A stretch of 64,000 nucleotides of DNA from Paracoccus caeni (GTDB taxonomy: Bacteria > Pseudomonadota > Alphaproteobacteria > Rhodobacterales > Rhodobacteraceae). Below the pieces are notes generated by a model. The model made no database searches, was not told where the DNA came from, and saw only the letters and a list, made by a program, of their open reading frames with translations. A program made the translations under genes and the position numbers. Every line of letters starts with the position of its first letter. Within the stretch, counting starts at the first letter, position 1. Where the stretch lies: positions 124,001 to 188,000 of the forward strand of contig NZ_JAEPRQ010000002.1 of the NCBI RefSeq assembly GCF_016629665.1. Direction: 5' to 3'. Of this stretch, positions 1 through 11,383 are shown piece after piece.

Positions 1-1630
1 AGCCCATGCGGCCATCGGTGCGGGTCGCCTCGATCAGGCGGTCGGCGTCGAACAGCATCGATTCCGACAGCCGGACGCTGATCACATGGACCCGGAAGTA
101 ATCAAGAATCTCCTCGCGCTCGTGACCGGCAAGCGCCAGAAGGCCCAGCGTGACCCGGTCGCGGTCAAGGATATTGCGGTTATCTTCGGATTCGGCTGCC
201 AGCATGGCGCGGTCCACCCGCTTGCCGAACCGCTGCGCCTCGGATTTCAGGGTTTCGGGGGACATGCCGTAATTCTCGGTCGTCTTCTTCAGATCCTCGC
301 GCACCTCCTGAAGGGCAACCGCGATGACCTGTTTCGACAGCGCCGTATCAACCGGCGACAGCTTGTCGAGCCGCAGCCGGTTGATGACCCAGCTCAGCGT
401 GGTCCCCTGCACCATCAGCGTCCAGAGGGTAAAGCCGGTCGCCAGAATCCCGACCTCTCGCTTGATGGCGACATCGACATAGGGGTTCTCGGTCACCGCC
501 AGCGCCAAAGCCAGCGTCACCGCGCCGCGCAGCCCGCCCCACAGGATCGCCACGCGATAAGGCACCTCGACCACGGGCGAGACGCGCAGGCCGGTCAGCA
601 GCGGCATCAGCCCGAAAAGGATGATCGCCCGCGCCACCAAAGCCGCGACGACGACGACAAGGATCAGCCCCAGATCGACCAGATGCACGTCATCCAGAAG
701 CCGCGGGATCAGCAGCGCCGCCAGCACGAAGATCAGCGCCCCGGACCAATGCGACAGCAAATCCCAAACCGCCCGCAGCTTCGCCCAGGCCGAGGGCAGG
801 ATCCTGCCCGGCCCGGCGAAATTCATCGTCAACCCCGCCGCGACGACGCCGATCACCCCGGATGCGTGGAACACTTCTTCCGCGACGATGTAGGACAGGT
901 AGGGCACCGCCACCGAGATCGAGATCTGCGCCAGCTCAAAACGGTGAATGCGGCTCATCAACTCAATCGCGACGAAGGCGATCAGCCATCCCGCCGCGAC
1001 GCCGCCGACGAACAGCATCGGGAAGCTGCCAATCGCCTGCCCCAATCCCGGCGGTGGCAGTTCCATCATGACATAGGTGATGAACAGCCCCGCCAGCGAA
1101 ATGGCGGCGGCATCGTTCAGCAGGCTTTCCCCCTCGATGATCCGGGCCAGCCGCTGCGGGGTCGAGAGGTCGCGGAAGATGCCGACCACTGCCGATGGAT
1201 CGGTGGTGGAGACAATCGCACCGACCAGCAGGCAAACGACCAGCGGCAGCGCGCTGACCCATGACAGCGCATAGCCGATGGTCAACGTGGCGACCAACAC
1301 CGCCACCACGGCCAGGGTCAGGATCGGCACCCAATCGTCCAGCATCCGGCGGATATTCATGTCCAGCGTCGTCTGAAAGATCAGCGTCGGCAGAAAGACG
1401 TAAAGGAACACGTTCGACCGGATCGGCAATTCGATGATCGTATCGGCCAGCGGATTCAGCGCATCCGTCAGGTCGGTATGCAGCAGAAACAACGCCCCGC
1501 CCCCGATCAGAATGCCAAGACTGGCCAGCATGACGCTGAACGGCAGCGACAGGCGCGAGGCCAGCGGCTCGGCCAGCCCGATCAGCACGAAAAGCAGTGC
1601 GGCTACGGTGGTGAGAAGGGCAATATCCAT
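1..1630 (-). CDS. Na+/H+ antiporter, CPA1 family (3' end outside window)
   Basis: The reverse strand is open from an ATG at 1630 to the window edge, about 543 codons with no stop, so the C-terminus is missing. The N-terminal ~400 residues are a succession of hydrophobic segments with the CPA1 feel: an early glycine-rich helix, a 'TTDPSAVV' segment about residue 145 that corresponds to the Asp-containing ion-binding helix, and 'LRGAVTLALAL' about residue 370. A hydrophilic, regulatory-looking tail follows. CPA1 proteins exchange Na+ (or K+) for H+ across the inner membrane in pH and salt homeostasis. The neighbouring gene is divergent, so this looks like a single-gene unit. Family assignment is strong; ion specificity cannot be read. 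Confidence 0.85.
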   Translation of the reverse strand, partial: MDIALLTTVAALLFVLIGLAEPLASRLSLPFSVMLASLGILIGGGALFLLHTDLTDALNPLADTIIELPIRSNVFLYVFLPTLIFQTTLDMNIRRMLDDWVPILTLAVVAVLVATLTIGYALSWVSALPLVVCLLVGAIVSTTDPSAVVGIFRDLSTPQRLARIIEGESLLNDAAAISLAGLFITYVMMELPPPGLGQAIGSFPMLFVGGVAAGWLIAFVAIELMSRIHRFELAQISISVAVPYLSYIVAEEVFHASGVIGVVAAGLTMNFAGPGRILPSAWAKLRAVWDLLSHWSGALIFVLAALLIPRLLDDVHLVDLGLILVVVVAALVARAIILFGLMPLLTGLRVSPVVEVPYRVAILWGGLRGAVTLALALAVTENPYVDVAIKREVGILATGFTLWTLMVQGTTLSWVINRLRLDKLSPVDTALSKQVIAVALQEVREDLKKTTENYGMSPETLKSEAQRFGKRVDRAMLAAESEDNRNILDRDRVTLGLLALAGHEREEILDYFRVHVISVRLSESMLFDADRLIEATRTDGRMG

Positions 1631-1808
1631 TCAGGTCGCGCATCATTGGTATCGCCGCGATGGAAACATCATCTGCGCCGGGTTGACCACGCGGATTCCG
1701 TGCCGCTCACCATCTCGTGCGGCTGGTTTCGGGGTGAAGTTGCGTTGCTGCAACCCGGCTCTGCGCGGCGGGGGGATTGAAACCCGGCTCTGGCGGATAC
1801 AGTTGACG

Positions 1809-1820
1809 GGTAAGGTTACC
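1809..1820. promoter_or_regulatory. Inverted repeat before the ene-reductase gene
   Basis: GGTAA-GG-TTACC lies 28 bases upstream of the ene-reductase start, next to a TTGACG that could be a -35 element. Ene-reductase genes are often controlled by a local electrophile-sensing repressor, but no such gene is adjacent here, so operator status is a guess. Confidence 0.3.
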
Positions 1821-1847
1821 GATCCAACCGCAAGACAAGGACAGACA

Positions 1848-2918
1848 ATGACCACGTTGTTCGACCCGCTTCCCCTCGGCCCGCTGCTTCTGAAAAACCG
1901 TATCGTCATGGCCCCCCTCACCCGCAGTCGCGCCAGCGAGGGCCGGGTTCCGAATGCGATGATGGCCGAATATTACCGCCAGCGCGCCGGTGCCGGGCTG
2001 ATCCTGACCGAGGCGACCTCGGTCACGCCGATGGGCGTGGGCTATGCCGATACTCCCGGCATCTGGAGCGATGAGCAGGTCGAGGGCTGGAAGCTGGTCA
2101 CCGACGCCGTGCATCAGGCGGGCGGATTGATCGCGCTGCAGCTTTGGCATGTCGGGCGGATCTCGGCGCCTCTGTTTCTTGACGGCGCCTTGCCGGTCGC
2201 GCCCAGTGCGGTGCAGCCTGCGGGCCATGTCAGTCTGGTCCGGCCAAAGCAGGACTATGAGACGCCCCGCGCGCTGGAAACCGACGAGATCGCGGATGTC
2301 GTCGCGACCTATCGCAAGGCGGCAGAGAACGCGCTGAAAGCCGGGTTCGACGGGATCGAGATCCATGCGGCGAACGGCTATCTGATCGACCAGTTTCTGC
2401 AAGACAGCACCAACCTGCGCGACGACCGCTATGGCGGCCCTATCGCGAACCGGGTGCGTTTCCTGACCGAGATTGCGGATGCGGTGATCCCGGTCTGGGG
2501 TGCCGACCGGGTGGGCCTGCACCTTTCGCCGCGCGGCGACGATCACGACATGGGCGACAGCGATCCGAAGGCACTGTTCAGCCATGTGGCGGCTGAAATG
2601 GCGGCGCGTGGGATCGCCTATATCTGCATCCGCGAATACCCGGCCGAGGACAGCGTGCTGCCCGATATCAAGGCGGCATTCGGCGGCGTGGTGATCGCCA
2701 ATGAGGGACTGACACCGCAGACGGCGGCGAAGCTTCTCGCGGATGGATCGGTAGATGCAGTGGCCTTCGGCAGCGACTTCATCGCCACCCCGGACCTTCC
2801 CGAGCGGATTAAGCTGGGTCTGCCCCTGAACCAGATCGACAAGACGACTTTCTATTCCGGCGGCGCGTCGGGTTATACCGACTATCCCACCCATCCGGCG
2901 ACCGAAGCGGCAGAGTGA
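1848..2918 (+). CDS. Alkene reductase / NADH:flavin oxidoreductase (old yellow enzyme)
   Basis: This 356-residue protein is an FMN-dependent TIM barrel of the old yellow enzyme class, which reduces activated C=C bonds (enals, maleimides, nitro-compounds) with NAD(P)H. Visible family marks are the N-terminal 'FDPLPLGPLLLKNRIVMAPL', Thr25 near the flavin, and the substrate-activating pair His173/Asn176 in 'IHAANGYLIDQF'. Length is typical of NemA/XenB-type enzymes. The ATG at 1848 was chosen because the family N-terminus begins there; the open frame continues upstream but without similarity. The stop overlaps the ATG of the next flavoprotein gene, so the two are probably co-translated as an electrophile or quinone detoxification pair. 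Confidence 0.92.
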   Translation: MTTLFDPLPLGPLLLKNRIVMAPLTRSRASEGRVPNAMMAEYYRQRAGAGLILTEATSVTPMGVGYADTPGIWSDEQVEGWKLVTDAVHQAGGLIALQLWHVGRISAPLFLDGALPVAPSAVQPAGHVSLVRPKQDYETPRALETDEIADVVATYRKAAENALKAGFDGIEIHAANGYLIDQFLQDSTNLRDDRYGGPIANRVRFLTEIADAVIPVWGADRVGLHLSPRGDDHDMGDSDPKALFSHVAAEMAARGIAYICIREYPAEDSVLPDIKAAFGGVVIANEGLTPQTAAKLLADGSVDAVAFGSDFIATPDLPERIKLGLPLNQIDKTTFYSGGASGYTDYPTHPATEAAE

Positions 2919-3520
2919 TGCAAACGCTTCTGGTCCGCGCCCATCCTGTGCCGGACAGCCTGAACGGCCTGCTGGCGGCGCGGACCGAAGCCGCCATCCG
3001 GGCCAAAGGGTGGCCAATCGAGGTGCTGGACCTGAACGCGGATCAGTTCAACCCGGTGATGCCCGCGCCCGAGCGCAGCGCCTATTACGGCGCGGACAGC
3101 CCGCCCCCGGACCCGGCGCTTGCCGCTATGGTCGAGCAGCTTCGCCGAACCGAGGTTCTGGTGCTGGTGTTCCCGACATGGTGGTTCGGCTTCCCTGCGA
3201 TCCTGAAGGGCTGGTTCGACCGGGTCTGGCGCCCCGGCGTCGCCTTTGACCATAGCCCGGACATGGGCCGCCTGATCCCCCGCCTGACCAGCCTGCGCCA
3301 CGTCGTCGCGATCACCACAATGGGCTCGCCCCTATGGGTGGACCGTCTGGTCCTGCGCCAGCCTTTACGGCGTGTGCTGCGCTGGTCGATCCTGAAGCCC
3401 TGCGCGCCGCAAGCGAAGCTGCATTGGCTGGCGTTATATGGGGCGGAGACGGTGACGTCGCAGAAGGTGGATAAGTTCTCGGCGAAAATCGATGGGGCAA
3501 TCACAGCCTTGTCGAAGTAG
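2918..3520 (+). CDS. NAD(P)H-dependent FMN oxidoreductase, flavodoxin-like fold
   Basis: A 200-residue member of the MdaB/KefF/NQO-type flavodoxin-like reductases, which carry out two-electron reduction of quinones or similar electrophiles. The protein starts with a short beta strand and phosphate-binding loop ('LLVRAHPVPDSLN'), and carries the family segment 'LVFPTWWFGFPAILKGWFDRV' at about residues 88-108 that builds the flavin pocket. Start: the ATG at 2918 overlaps the TGA of the upstream ene-reductase (TGATG); a GTG three bases earlier is also possible. The coupling suggests a joint role in reactive electrophile or quinone stress. The exact substrate is unknown. Confidence 0.85.
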   Translation: MQTLLVRAHPVPDSLNGLLAARTEAAIRAKGWPIEVLDLNADQFNPVMPAPERSAYYGADSPPPDPALAAMVEQLRRTEVLVLVFPTWWFGFPAILKGWFDRVWRPGVAFDHSPDMGRLIPRLTSLRHVVAITTMGSPLWVDRLVLRQPLRRVLRWSILKPCAPQAKLHWLALYGAETVTSQKVDKFSAKIDGAITALSK

Positions 3521-3587
3521 GAAATTTCCGCCCGCCGATGCATTCCATACCTCGGATCAAGGCGCGGTATTCCCTTCTCTCCAAACG

Positions 3588-3613
3588 AAAAGGGCGCCGC
3601 ATTGGCGCCCTTT
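3588..3613 (-). terminator. Intrinsic terminator of glnA
   Basis: A perfect 10-bp stem (AAAGGGCGCC / GGCGCCCTTT) with a 5-base loop lies 22 bases after the glnA stop. Read on the minus strand it is followed by TTTTCGTTT. It sits between convergent genes and may also act on the + strand oxidoreductase transcript. Confidence 0.85.
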
Positions 3614-3634
3614 CCCGGTCTCATTCTGCCGTAA

Positions 3635-5041
3635 TCAGCAGCTATAATACATCTGGTATTCGATCGGATGCGGGGTGTGCTCGTAGGCGTAAACCTCTTC
3701 CCACTTCAGCGCGATATAGCCTTCAAGCTGGTCGCGGGTGAACACGTCGCCTGCCAGCAGGAAGTCCATGTCCTTCTCCAGCTCTTCCAGCGCTTCGCGC
3801 AGGCTACCGCAGACGGTCGGGATTTCGGCCAGCTCTTCCGGCGGCAGATCATACAGATCCTTGTCGGATGCGGGGCCCGGATCGATCTTGTTCTTGATCC
3901 CGTCCAGACCGGCCATCAGCAGCGCGGCGAAGGCCAGATAGGGGTTCGCAGCCGGATCCGGGAAACGAGCCTCGACACGTTTGGCTTTGGGCGATTCCGT
4001 CCACGGGATACGCACGCAGCCCGAACGGTTGCGGGCCGAATAGGCGCGCAGAACGGGGGCCTCGAAGCCGGGGATCAGCCGCTTGTAGCTGTTGGTCGAG
4101 GGGTTGGTCAGCGCGTTCAGCGCCTTGGCATGCTTCAGGATGCCGCCGATGAAATACAGCGCCTCTTGCGACAGGTCGGCATATTTGTCGCCTGCGAACA
4201 AGGGCTTGCCGTCTTTCCAGATCGACATGTTGACGTGCATACCCGAGCCGTTATCGCCCTTCATCGGCTTCGGCATGAAGGTCACCGTCTTGCCATAGGC
4301 ATGGGCGACGTTGTGGATGACGTATTTGTATTTCTGGATATTGTCGGCCTGTTCGGTCAGCGAACCGAAGATCAGCCCCAGCTCGTGCTGCGCGCTGGCA
4401 ACCTCGTGGTGGTGCTTGTCAACCTTCATACCCATGCGCTTCATCGTGGACAGCATTTCGCCACGGATGTCTTGGGCTGCATCGACCGGGTTGACCGGGA
4501 AATAGCCGCCCTTGTGACCGGCGCGGTGACCCTGGTTGCCCATCTCGTATTCGGTGTCGGTGTTCCATGCGGCATCGACCGAGTCGATCTGGAACGACAC
4601 CTTCTGCGGCGTCACCGAATAGCGCACGTCGTCGAACAGGAAGAATTCAGCTTCCGGGCCGAAATAGGCCGCGTCGCCGACGCCCGAGGATTTCAGATAA
4701 GCCTCGGCCTTGACGGCGGTGCCGCGCGGGTCGCGGGCATAGGGCTCACCCGTATCCGGCTCGACCACGTTGCAATGCACGCAGAGCGTCTTTTCGGCAT
4801 AGAACGGATCGACATAGACCGAGGACGGGTCCGGGATCAGCTTCATGTCCGACTGATCGATCGATTTCCAGCCCGCGATCGAGCTGCCGTCGAACATGAA
4901 GCCTTCCTCGAAGAAGTCCTCATCGACCAGATCGACATCCAGCGTCACGTGCTGCAGCTTGCCCTTGGGATCGGTGAAGCGGACATCGACATAAGCGATT
5001 TCGTCGTCCTTGAGCAGCTTCAAGACCTCTGTGGTATTCAT
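3635..5041 (-). CDS. glnA: Glutamine synthetase type I
   Basis: This 468-residue protein makes glutamine from glutamate, ammonia and ATP, the core ammonium assimilation step, as a cytoplasmic dodecamer. The sequence is a full-length GS-I-beta: N-terminal beta-grasp region, the 'MFDGSSI' and 'AEFFLFD' segments, the '[10 protein letters not shown]' active-site stretch, and the adenylylation tyrosine Tyr397 in 'DLYDLPPEE', at the same position as in E. coli, so activity should be regulated by GlnE. The start at 5041 gives the standard N-terminus '[15 protein letters not shown]'; an in-frame ATG 12 codons upstream lacks family support. It lies 99 bases downstream of glnB on the same strand, the usual glnBA operon. 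Confidence 0.98.
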   Translation of the reverse strand: MNTTEVLKLLKDDEIAYVDVRFTDPKGKLQHVTLDVDLVDEDFFEEGFMFDGSSIAGWKSIDQSDMKLIPDPSSVYVDPFYAEKTLCVHCNVVEPDTGEPYARDPRGTAVKAEAYLKSSGVGDAAYFGPEAEFFLFDDVRYSVTPQKVSFQIDSVDAAWNTDTEYEMGNQGHRAGHKGGYFPVNPVDAAQDIRGEMLSTMKRMGMKVDKHHHEVASAQHELGLIFGSLTEQADNIQKYKYVIHNVAHAYGKTVTFMPKPMKGDNGSGMHVNMSIWKDGKPLFAGDKYADLSQEALYFIGGILKHAKALNALTNPSTNSYKRLIPGFEAPVLRAYSARNRSGCVRIPWTESPKAKRVEARFPDPAANPYLAFAALLMAGLDGIKNKIDPGPASDKDLYDLPPEELAEIPTVCGSLREALEELEKDMDFLLAGDVFTRDQLEGYIALKWEEVYAYEHTPHPIEYQMYYSC

Positions 5042-5140
5042 CTCTTCCCTTTCTTCGTGGATGCGCCCCGGCGGCATGGCCGCGAGGCGCGGAAGTTCAT
5101 TGGCAGCGCGGCGCCGTTTCGGGCAACCGCGTCAATCCTT

Positions 5141-5527
<387 letters not shown>

Positions 5528-5591
5528 TCATGGCGCGGGTAAATGAGGCAGCGCATCGTTCAGACCACTCAATCCGGCAACCGGGTGGAAC

Positions 5592-5608
5592 TGCACGAAA
5601 TTTGTGCA
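5592..5608. promoter_or_regulatory. NtrC-like binding palindrome
   Basis: TGCAC-N7-GTGCA (TGCACGAAATTTGTGCA) fits the NtrC consensus half-sites and spacing exactly. It lies 113 bases upstream of glnB (-) and 27 bases upstream of nnr (+). I see no clear -24/-12 sigma-54 promoter between it and glnB; some Rhodobacterales NtrC proteins act with the housekeeping polymerase. Confidence 0.6.
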
Positions 5609-5634
5609 ATCAGGGTAAAATATAGGCAGAAGTC

Positions 5635-7188
5635 ATGTTGAAAGGCACGGAAATCCTGAGCTGCGCCCAAATGCGCGCCATCGAATCTGCGGCGATGGCC
5701 AGCGGTGAAGTGACGGGACTGGAGCTGATGGAGCGCGCGGGCCGCGCGGTCGCCGGACAGATTCGCCTGCGCTGGCCAAAGCCCGGTCGGGTGACGGTGC
5801 TGTGCGGTCCGGGCAATAACGGCGGTGACGGCTATGTGGTGGCGCGGCGGCTGCATCGCGCGGGCTGGCGGGTGCGGGTCTTGGGATTGGAGAACACCCC
5901 CGGCCCGGATGCGGCAAAGATGAAGCGGCTCTGGCAAGAGATCGGGCCGATCCTGCCGCTGGAGGCAAACCTCCTGCCGACGGCGCCGGATGATCTGATC
6001 GTGGACGCCATCTTCGGTATCGGCCTGACCCGCCCGCCCGAAGATGCCATTGCAGCACTGCTGACCCAACTTGCCGATGTCACCAATCCGCTTGTTGCCA
6101 TCGATTGCCCAAGCGGCCTTTGCCTCGATAGCGGTCGCTTCCTGTCGCAGATTGCACCTCGGGCCGTGCTGACGATCACTTTCGACAGCCTCAAGACCGG
6201 CCATCTGATCGATGCAGGGCTGGAACATTGCGGCAAGGTCATCGTCGCCGATATCGGGCTGAGCCATTGGCGCCGCTATCGGCAGGCGACCCGGCCCGAC
6301 GGCAAGGATGTCACCCTGCCCCGCCGGATCACAAGCCACCACCTGCGGATAAGCGATCTTGATCCCGACACCATGCAACAGCTTGGCAAGCAGTCCAGCG
6401 CGCATAAATTCAGTCACGGTCATGCATTGATCATCTCGGGGATGGCCCCCGGCGCAGCCCGTCTGTCGGCAAGGGCGGCTCTGCGCGTCGGCGCGGGGCT
6501 GGTGACGCTATGTCCGGAAGAGCCGCCCCTAGATATCCCGACACCGCCCGATGCGCTGATGCGCCGCTGGCTTGATGAGCCCGAGGATATGGCGCATGCC
6601 TTGCAGGACACCCGCGTTACCGCCCTTTGTATTGGCCCCGGCTGCGGCATCGACCGTGCGGCGGCGCTGCTGCCCCCGGCTCTAGCCGCCCGCGGACCCT
6701 GCGTGCTGGATGCCGACGCCCTGTCGGCCATCGCCATCGATCCGAACTTGTGGGACGCGCTGCATGATGGCTGCGTCCTGACACCCCACGGCGGGGAATT
6801 CGCCCGGCTATTCCCCGACCTCACCAGACGTCTTTCTGACATACCCGCAACCGGTCCCGCTTGGTCGCGCCTTGACGCTGCGCAAGAAGCCGCAGCGCGT
6901 TCGGGAACCTGCCTCTTGCTGAAAGGCCGCGACACGATCATCGCCGCGCCATTCGAGCAAGCCCGCATCGTTACATCTCTGGATACGCCTTGGCTTGCCA
7001 CGGCAGGCGCTGGTGATGTGCTGGCCGGTATCATCACGGGCCTATTGGCCCGCGGCTTCAATCCATTTGACGCCGCCAGCCTTGGCGCGCTGATCCACGC
7101 ACAGGCAGCGCGCCTCTTCGGGCCCGGCCTGATCGCGGATGACCTGCCGGATATGATCCCGCAGGTCTTTCGTCAGATGGGAGTGTGA
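5635..7188 (+). CDS. nnr: Bifunctional NAD(P)HX epimerase / ADP-dependent NAD(P)HX dehydratase
   Basis: A 517-residue fusion that repairs hydrated NADH and NADPH. Residues ~1-215 are the YjeF-N epimerase domain ('GPGNNGGDGYVVARRL' loop at ~46-61), which interconverts S- and R-NAD(P)HX. Residues ~225-517 are the ribokinase-like dehydratase domain, with 'LTPHGGEFARLF' and the catalytic GAGD motif ending at Asp461. The length matches the bacterial fused form. The gene is divergent from glnB and convergent with nrdF, with only 4 bases between stops. Start: ATG at 5635; the frame shows no earlier candidate with family similarity. Confidence 0.95.
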   Translation: MLKGTEILSCAQMRAIESAAMASGEVTGLELMERAGRAVAGQIRLRWPKPGRVTVLCGPGNNGGDGYVVARRLHRAGWRVRVLGLENTPGPDAAKMKRLWQEIGPILPLEANLLPTAPDDLIVDAIFGIGLTRPPEDAIAALLTQLADVTNPLVAIDCPSGLCLDSGRFLSQIAPRAVLTITFDSLKTGHLIDAGLEHCGKVIVADIGLSHWRRYRQATRPDGKDVTLPRRITSHHLRISDLDPDTMQQLGKQSSAHKFSHGHALIISGMAPGAARLSARAALRVGAGLVTLCPEEPPLDIPTPPDALMRRWLDEPEDMAHALQDTRVTALCIGPGCGIDRAAALLPPALAARGPCVLDADALSAIAIDPNLWDALHDGCVLTPHGGEFARLFPDLTRRLSDIPATGPAWSRLDAAQEAAARSGTCLLLKGRDTIIAAPFEQARIVTSLDTPWLATAGAGDVLAGIITGLLARGFNPFDAASLGALIHAQAARLFGPGLIADDLPDMIPQVFRQMGV

Positions 7189-7192
7189 GGGA

Positions 7193-8307
<1,115 letters not shown>

Positions 8308-8309
<2 letters not shown>

Positions 8310-8336
8310 CACAAAGGGCGACCAATGGCCGCCCTT
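8308..8336 (-). terminator. Intrinsic terminator of nrdHIE
   Basis: Stem AAGGGCG / CGCCCTT with a 9-base loop, followed on the minus strand by TGTGTTT. It lies about 50 bases after the nrdE stop and just before the nrdF promoter boxes. Confidence 0.65.
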
Positions 8337-8384
8337 CTTCTTCACGCAAATATCCTCGGGGGTCCGGGGGCAGACAGCCCCCGG
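8337..8384. repeat. Rhodobacterales-type intergenic hairpin element
   Basis: CTTCTTC, then an AAATATCC stretch, then a GGGGGTCC segment and a perfect 8-bp hairpin CCGGGGGC-agaca-GCCCCCGG (8364-8384) immediately after nrdE. I recall very similar GC-rich hairpin plus 'aaatatcc' segments as common intergenic repeats in Rhodobacterales genomes; this is memory, not a search. The CTTCTTC...AAATA part resembles part of the 24867 and 43297 elements. Confidence 0.4.
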
Positions 8385-8387
8385 CGC

Positions 8388-10511
8388 TCACAGCGTGCAG
8401 GACACGCAGCCCTGAACCTCGGTTCCTTCCAGCGCCGCCTGACGCAGCCGGATGTAGTAGATCGTCTTGATCCCTTTCTTCCAAGCATAGATCTGCGCGC
8501 GGTTGATGTCCCGCGTGGTGGCCTCTGCCGGGAAGAACAGCGTCAGTGACAGACCCTGATCGACATGCTCGGTTGCCGCAGCATAGACATCGATGATCGC
8601 CTCGGGGCCGATCTCATAGGCGTCACGGTAATATTCCAGGTTCTCGTTCGACATGAACGCCGCCGGATAATAGACCCGCCCGATCTTGCCTTCCTTGCGG
8701 ATCTCGATCTTCGAGACGATCGGATGGATCGACGAGGTCGAGTTGTTGATATAGCTGATCGATCCGGTCGGAGGCACCGCCTGAAGGTTGCGGTTATAAA
8801 GCCCGTATTCCATCACATCGGCCTTCAGCGCGGCCCAGTCGTCGCGTGTGGGCAGTTCCTTGCCTTCAAACACCCGCACCACATCCTCGGATACCGGCAG
8901 CCAGTCCCGCTCGGTATATTTATCGAAGAAGGTGCCATCGGCATATTTCGACTTGTCGAAATCCTTGAAGGTCTTGCCATGCTCGCGGGCCAAGAGGTTC
9001 GAGGCGCGCAGCGCATGGAACGCGACGGCGGCGAAATAGACGCTAGTGAACTCCACCGCCTGCGGGCTGTTATAGTGGATATGCTCGCGCGCCAGAAAAC
9101 CGTGCAGGTTCATCTGGCCAAGGCCCACCGCATGCGCCTCGTCATTGCCGCGCCGGATCGAGGGCACGGCATCGATCGCTGACATCTCGGACACGGCGGT
9201 CAGCGCACGGATCGCGGTTTCGATCGAGTTGCCGAAATCCGGGCCGTCCATGGTCGCCGCGACGTTCATCGAGCCAAGGTTGCAGGAAATATCGGTGCCC
9301 AGATGCGAGTAGCTCAGATCCTCGCCGAATTCCGAGGCTTCGTTCACCTGCAGGATTTCGCTGCACAGGTTCGACATGGTGATCCGGCCATGCACCGGGT
9401 TCGCCTTGTTCACCGTGTCCTCGAACATGATGTAGGGATAGCCCGATTCAAACTGGATCTCGGCGATGGTCTGGAAGAACTCGCGCGCGTTGATCTTTTT
9501 CTTCTTGATCCGCTTGTCGTCCACCATCTCGGCATATTTCTCGGTCACCGAGATTTCCGAGAAGGGCACGCCATAGACCTTCTGGATGTCATGGGGCGAG
9601 AACAGATACATGTCCTCGTTTTTCTTCGCCAATTCAAAGGTGATATCGGGAATGACCACGCCAAGCGACAGCGTCTTGATGCGGATTTTCTCATCCGCAT
9701 TTTCGCGCTTGGTGTCGAGGAAGCGGAAGATATCGGGGTGGTGGGCGTTCAGATAGACCGCCCCTGCCCCCTGCCGCGCGCCAAGCTGGTTGGCATAGGA
9801 GAAGCTGTCTTCCAGCAGCTTCATCACCGGGATGACGCCGGAGGACTGGTTCTCAATGCCTTTGATCGGCGCACCGGATTCGCGGATATTGGTCAGCATC
9901 AGGGCGACACCACCGCCGCGCTTCGACAATTGCAGCGACGAGTTGATGGACCGCCCGATGGATTCCATGTTGTCTTCGACGCGCAGCAGGAAGCACGAGA
10001 TCAATTCGCCGCGCGATTTCTTGCCCGCATTCAGGAAAGTCGGCGTGGCCGGCTGGAACCGCCCCGACAGGATCTCGTCCATGAACCGCAAAGCCAGCTT
10101 TTCATCTCCGCGGGCAAGCGCCAGCGCGACCATGACCACCCGATCCTCGTAGCGTTCAAGATAACGCTGACCGTCGCGGGTCTTCAGCGTATAGCTGGTG
10201 TAATATTTGAACGCGCCAAGGAAGGTCGGGAAACGGAATTTCTTGGCATAGGCCGCATCCCAGATCTCGCGCTGGAAGTTCTTGGAATACTGGTCCAGCA
10301 CCTCGGGCTCGTAATAGCCCTCATCCACCAGATAGCGCAGCTTCTCATCCAGATTATGGAAGAAAACCGTGTTCTGGTTGACGTGTTGCAGGAAATACTG
10401 ACGCGCGGCCATACGGTCGGCGTCGAAACGGATCCGGCCCTCTGCATCATAGAGGTTCAGCATCGCGTTCAGCGCGTGGTAATCAAGATCGGGCCTCACG
10501 GCGTCAAGCAT
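8388..10511 (-). CDS. nrdE: Class Ib ribonucleoside-diphosphate reductase, large subunit
   Basis: A 707-residue catalytic subunit that reduces NDPs to dNDPs using the radical from NrdF and electrons from NrdH. It has the class Ib length and no ATP-cone. Recognisable blocks are '[16 protein letters not shown]' (active-site Cys, about residue 161), the 'NLCSEI' region with catalytic Cys/Glu, the '[17 protein letters not shown]' stretch and the C-terminal redox pair in 'GCVSCTL'. The start at 10511 overlaps the nrdI stop by 16 bases, implying coupled translation. A hairpin element and terminator follow the stop. Confidence 0.97.
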   Translation of the reverse strand: MLDAVRPDLDYHALNAMLNLYDAEGRIRFDADRMAARQYFLQHVNQNTVFFHNLDEKLRYLVDEGYYEPEVLDQYSKNFQREIWDAAYAKKFRFPTFLGAFKYYTSYTLKTRDGQRYLERYEDRVVMVALALARGDEKLALRFMDEILSGRFQPATPTFLNAGKKSRGELISCFLLRVEDNMESIGRSINSSLQLSKRGGGVALMLTNIRESGAPIKGIENQSSGVIPVMKLLEDSFSYANQLGARQGAGAVYLNAHHPDIFRFLDTKRENADEKIRIKTLSLGVVIPDITFELAKKNEDMYLFSPHDIQKVYGVPFSEISVTEKYAEMVDDKRIKKKKINAREFFQTIAEIQFESGYPYIMFEDTVNKANPVHGRITMSNLCSEILQVNEASEFGEDLSYSHLGTDISCNLGSMNVAATMDGPDFGNSIETAIRALTAVSEMSAIDAVPSIRRGNDEAHAVGLGQMNLHGFLAREHIHYNSPQAVEFTSVYFAAVAFHALRASNLLAREHGKTFKDFDKSKYADGTFFDKYTERDWLPVSEDVVRVFEGKELPTRDDWAALKADVMEYGLYNRNLQAVPPTGSISYINNSTSSIHPIVSKIEIRKEGKIGRVYYPAAFMSNENLEYYRDAYEIGPEAIIDVYAAATEHVDQGLSLTLFFPAEATTRDINRAQIYAWKKGIKTIYYIRLRQAALEGTEVQGCVSCTL

Positions 10512-10909
10512 GTCATCCCCCAGAATTCATCAAGGCCGTCGCGAACGCGTTGCAGGTCGGTCGGCGTTCCAGCCAGTTCAAATCGGTACAGGATCGGGAT
10601 CCTGCATTTCTCGGCGATCACGCGGGCAGCCAGCGCGAAAGTCATGCCGAAATTGCGGTTGCCCGCACCGATGACGCCACGCAAAAGCGCGCGGCGGCCC
10701 GGATCATTCAGAAAACGGATAACCTGTTTCGGAACGGCGCCCCGCCCCTCGCCATCCGCGAAGGTCGGACAGACCAGCACGAAAGGCTGGTCCGGGCAGG
10801 GCATGTCGTCCTTGGGCGAGATTGGTATCCGCTTGGCCTGTATCTCCAGCCCGGCGACGAACCTTGCGGTGTTGCCTGATGCCGAAGAAAAATAGACCAA
10901 CCCCGCCAC
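10496..10909 (-). CDS. nrdI: NrdI flavodoxin-like protein
   Basis: A 137-residue flavodoxin-like protein that supplies the oxidant needed to assemble the dimanganese-tyrosyl radical in NrdF. The phosphate-loop '[12 protein letters not shown]' is at residues 6-17 and '[11 protein letters not shown]' forms the flavin-contacting loop. It begins with GTG (10909) nine bases after nrdH and overlaps nrdE. Its presence argues for a manganese-loaded class Ib enzyme, useful under iron limitation or oxidative stress. Confidence 0.95.
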   Translation of the reverse strand: MAGLVYFSSASGNTARFVAGLEIQAKRIPISPKDDMPCPDQPFVLVCPTFADGEGRGAVPKQVIRFLNDPGRRALLRGVIGAGNRNFGMTFALAARVIAEKCRIPILYRFELAGTPTDLQRVRDGLDEFWGMTCLTP

Positions 10910-10918
10910 GGTCGCGCC

Positions 10919-11140
10919 TTAGGACAGACGACCGATCATGTCGGGCCGGAAGCCCGCCCAATGATCTTCACCGGCAATCACCACCGGCGCCTGACGATAG
11001 CCAAGCGAGGTGACCCGCTCCATCGCGGCGGCATCTTCCGTCAGGTCGATGACGCTGTAGGAAATGCCACGGGCATCCAGAGCGCGCGTGGTCGCGGTGC
11101 ACTGAACGCAGGCGGGTTTGGAATAAACGGTGATAGTCAT
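10919..11140 (-). CDS. nrdH: Glutaredoxin-like electron donor NrdH
   Basis: A 73-residue thioredoxin-fold protein with redox pair Cys11-x-x-Cys14 ('KPACVQCTAT') and the C-terminal 'WAGFRPDMIGRL' typical of NrdH. It reduces the NrdE C-terminal cysteines, taking electrons from thioredoxin reductase. It is the first gene of the nrdHIE transcript; tandem NrdR boxes lie ~245-290 bases upstream. Confidence 0.96.
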   Translation of the reverse strand: MTITVYSKPACVQCTATTRALDARGISYSVIDLTEDAAAMERVTSLGYRQAPVVIAGEDHWAGFRPDMIGRLS

Positions 11141-11383
11141 GTCTGTCCTCTGCTCCTGTTTTTTGCGGCGGCGGGGTCGAAAGGGTCCGGTTATGTCGTT
11201 TCATCCCGGTATCGCTTTCGCCGGATCCACCGTCCGGTTCTGGTCTCGTCGCCATGACAGGTCTCGGGGCTGTCTCCGGGCCGCGCGTCCGGGCGTCCCA
11301 TCCCGGTTGCAAGTCTGGCCGATTGATCTGCTTCGAGTTGTGCGGGAGGCAACCGTATCAGGCCGACATCCCCATGCCACAGC
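11141..11383 (-). other. Untranslated leader between NrdR boxes and nrdH
   Basis: If transcription starts just downstream of the NrdR boxes, nrdH has a ~240-base 5' leader. I examined it for cobalamin-riboswitch landmarks because it contains a 'GAGACCTGTC' resembling part of a B12 box, but the core GCCACTG and AAGGGAA elements are absent. No gene is supported here. A regulatory RNA remains possible. Confidence 0.35.

Noticed and set aside
86..1264. Long + strand open frame (392 residues)
   Set aside because: Antisense to the CPA1 antiporter; composition is Arg/Gln/His-rich low complexity typical of shadow frames in GC-rich DNA.
11141..11383. Cobalamin riboswitch before nrdH
   Set aside because: Only a partial 'GAGACCTGTC' resembles the B12 box; the conserved GCCACTG core and other elements are absent.
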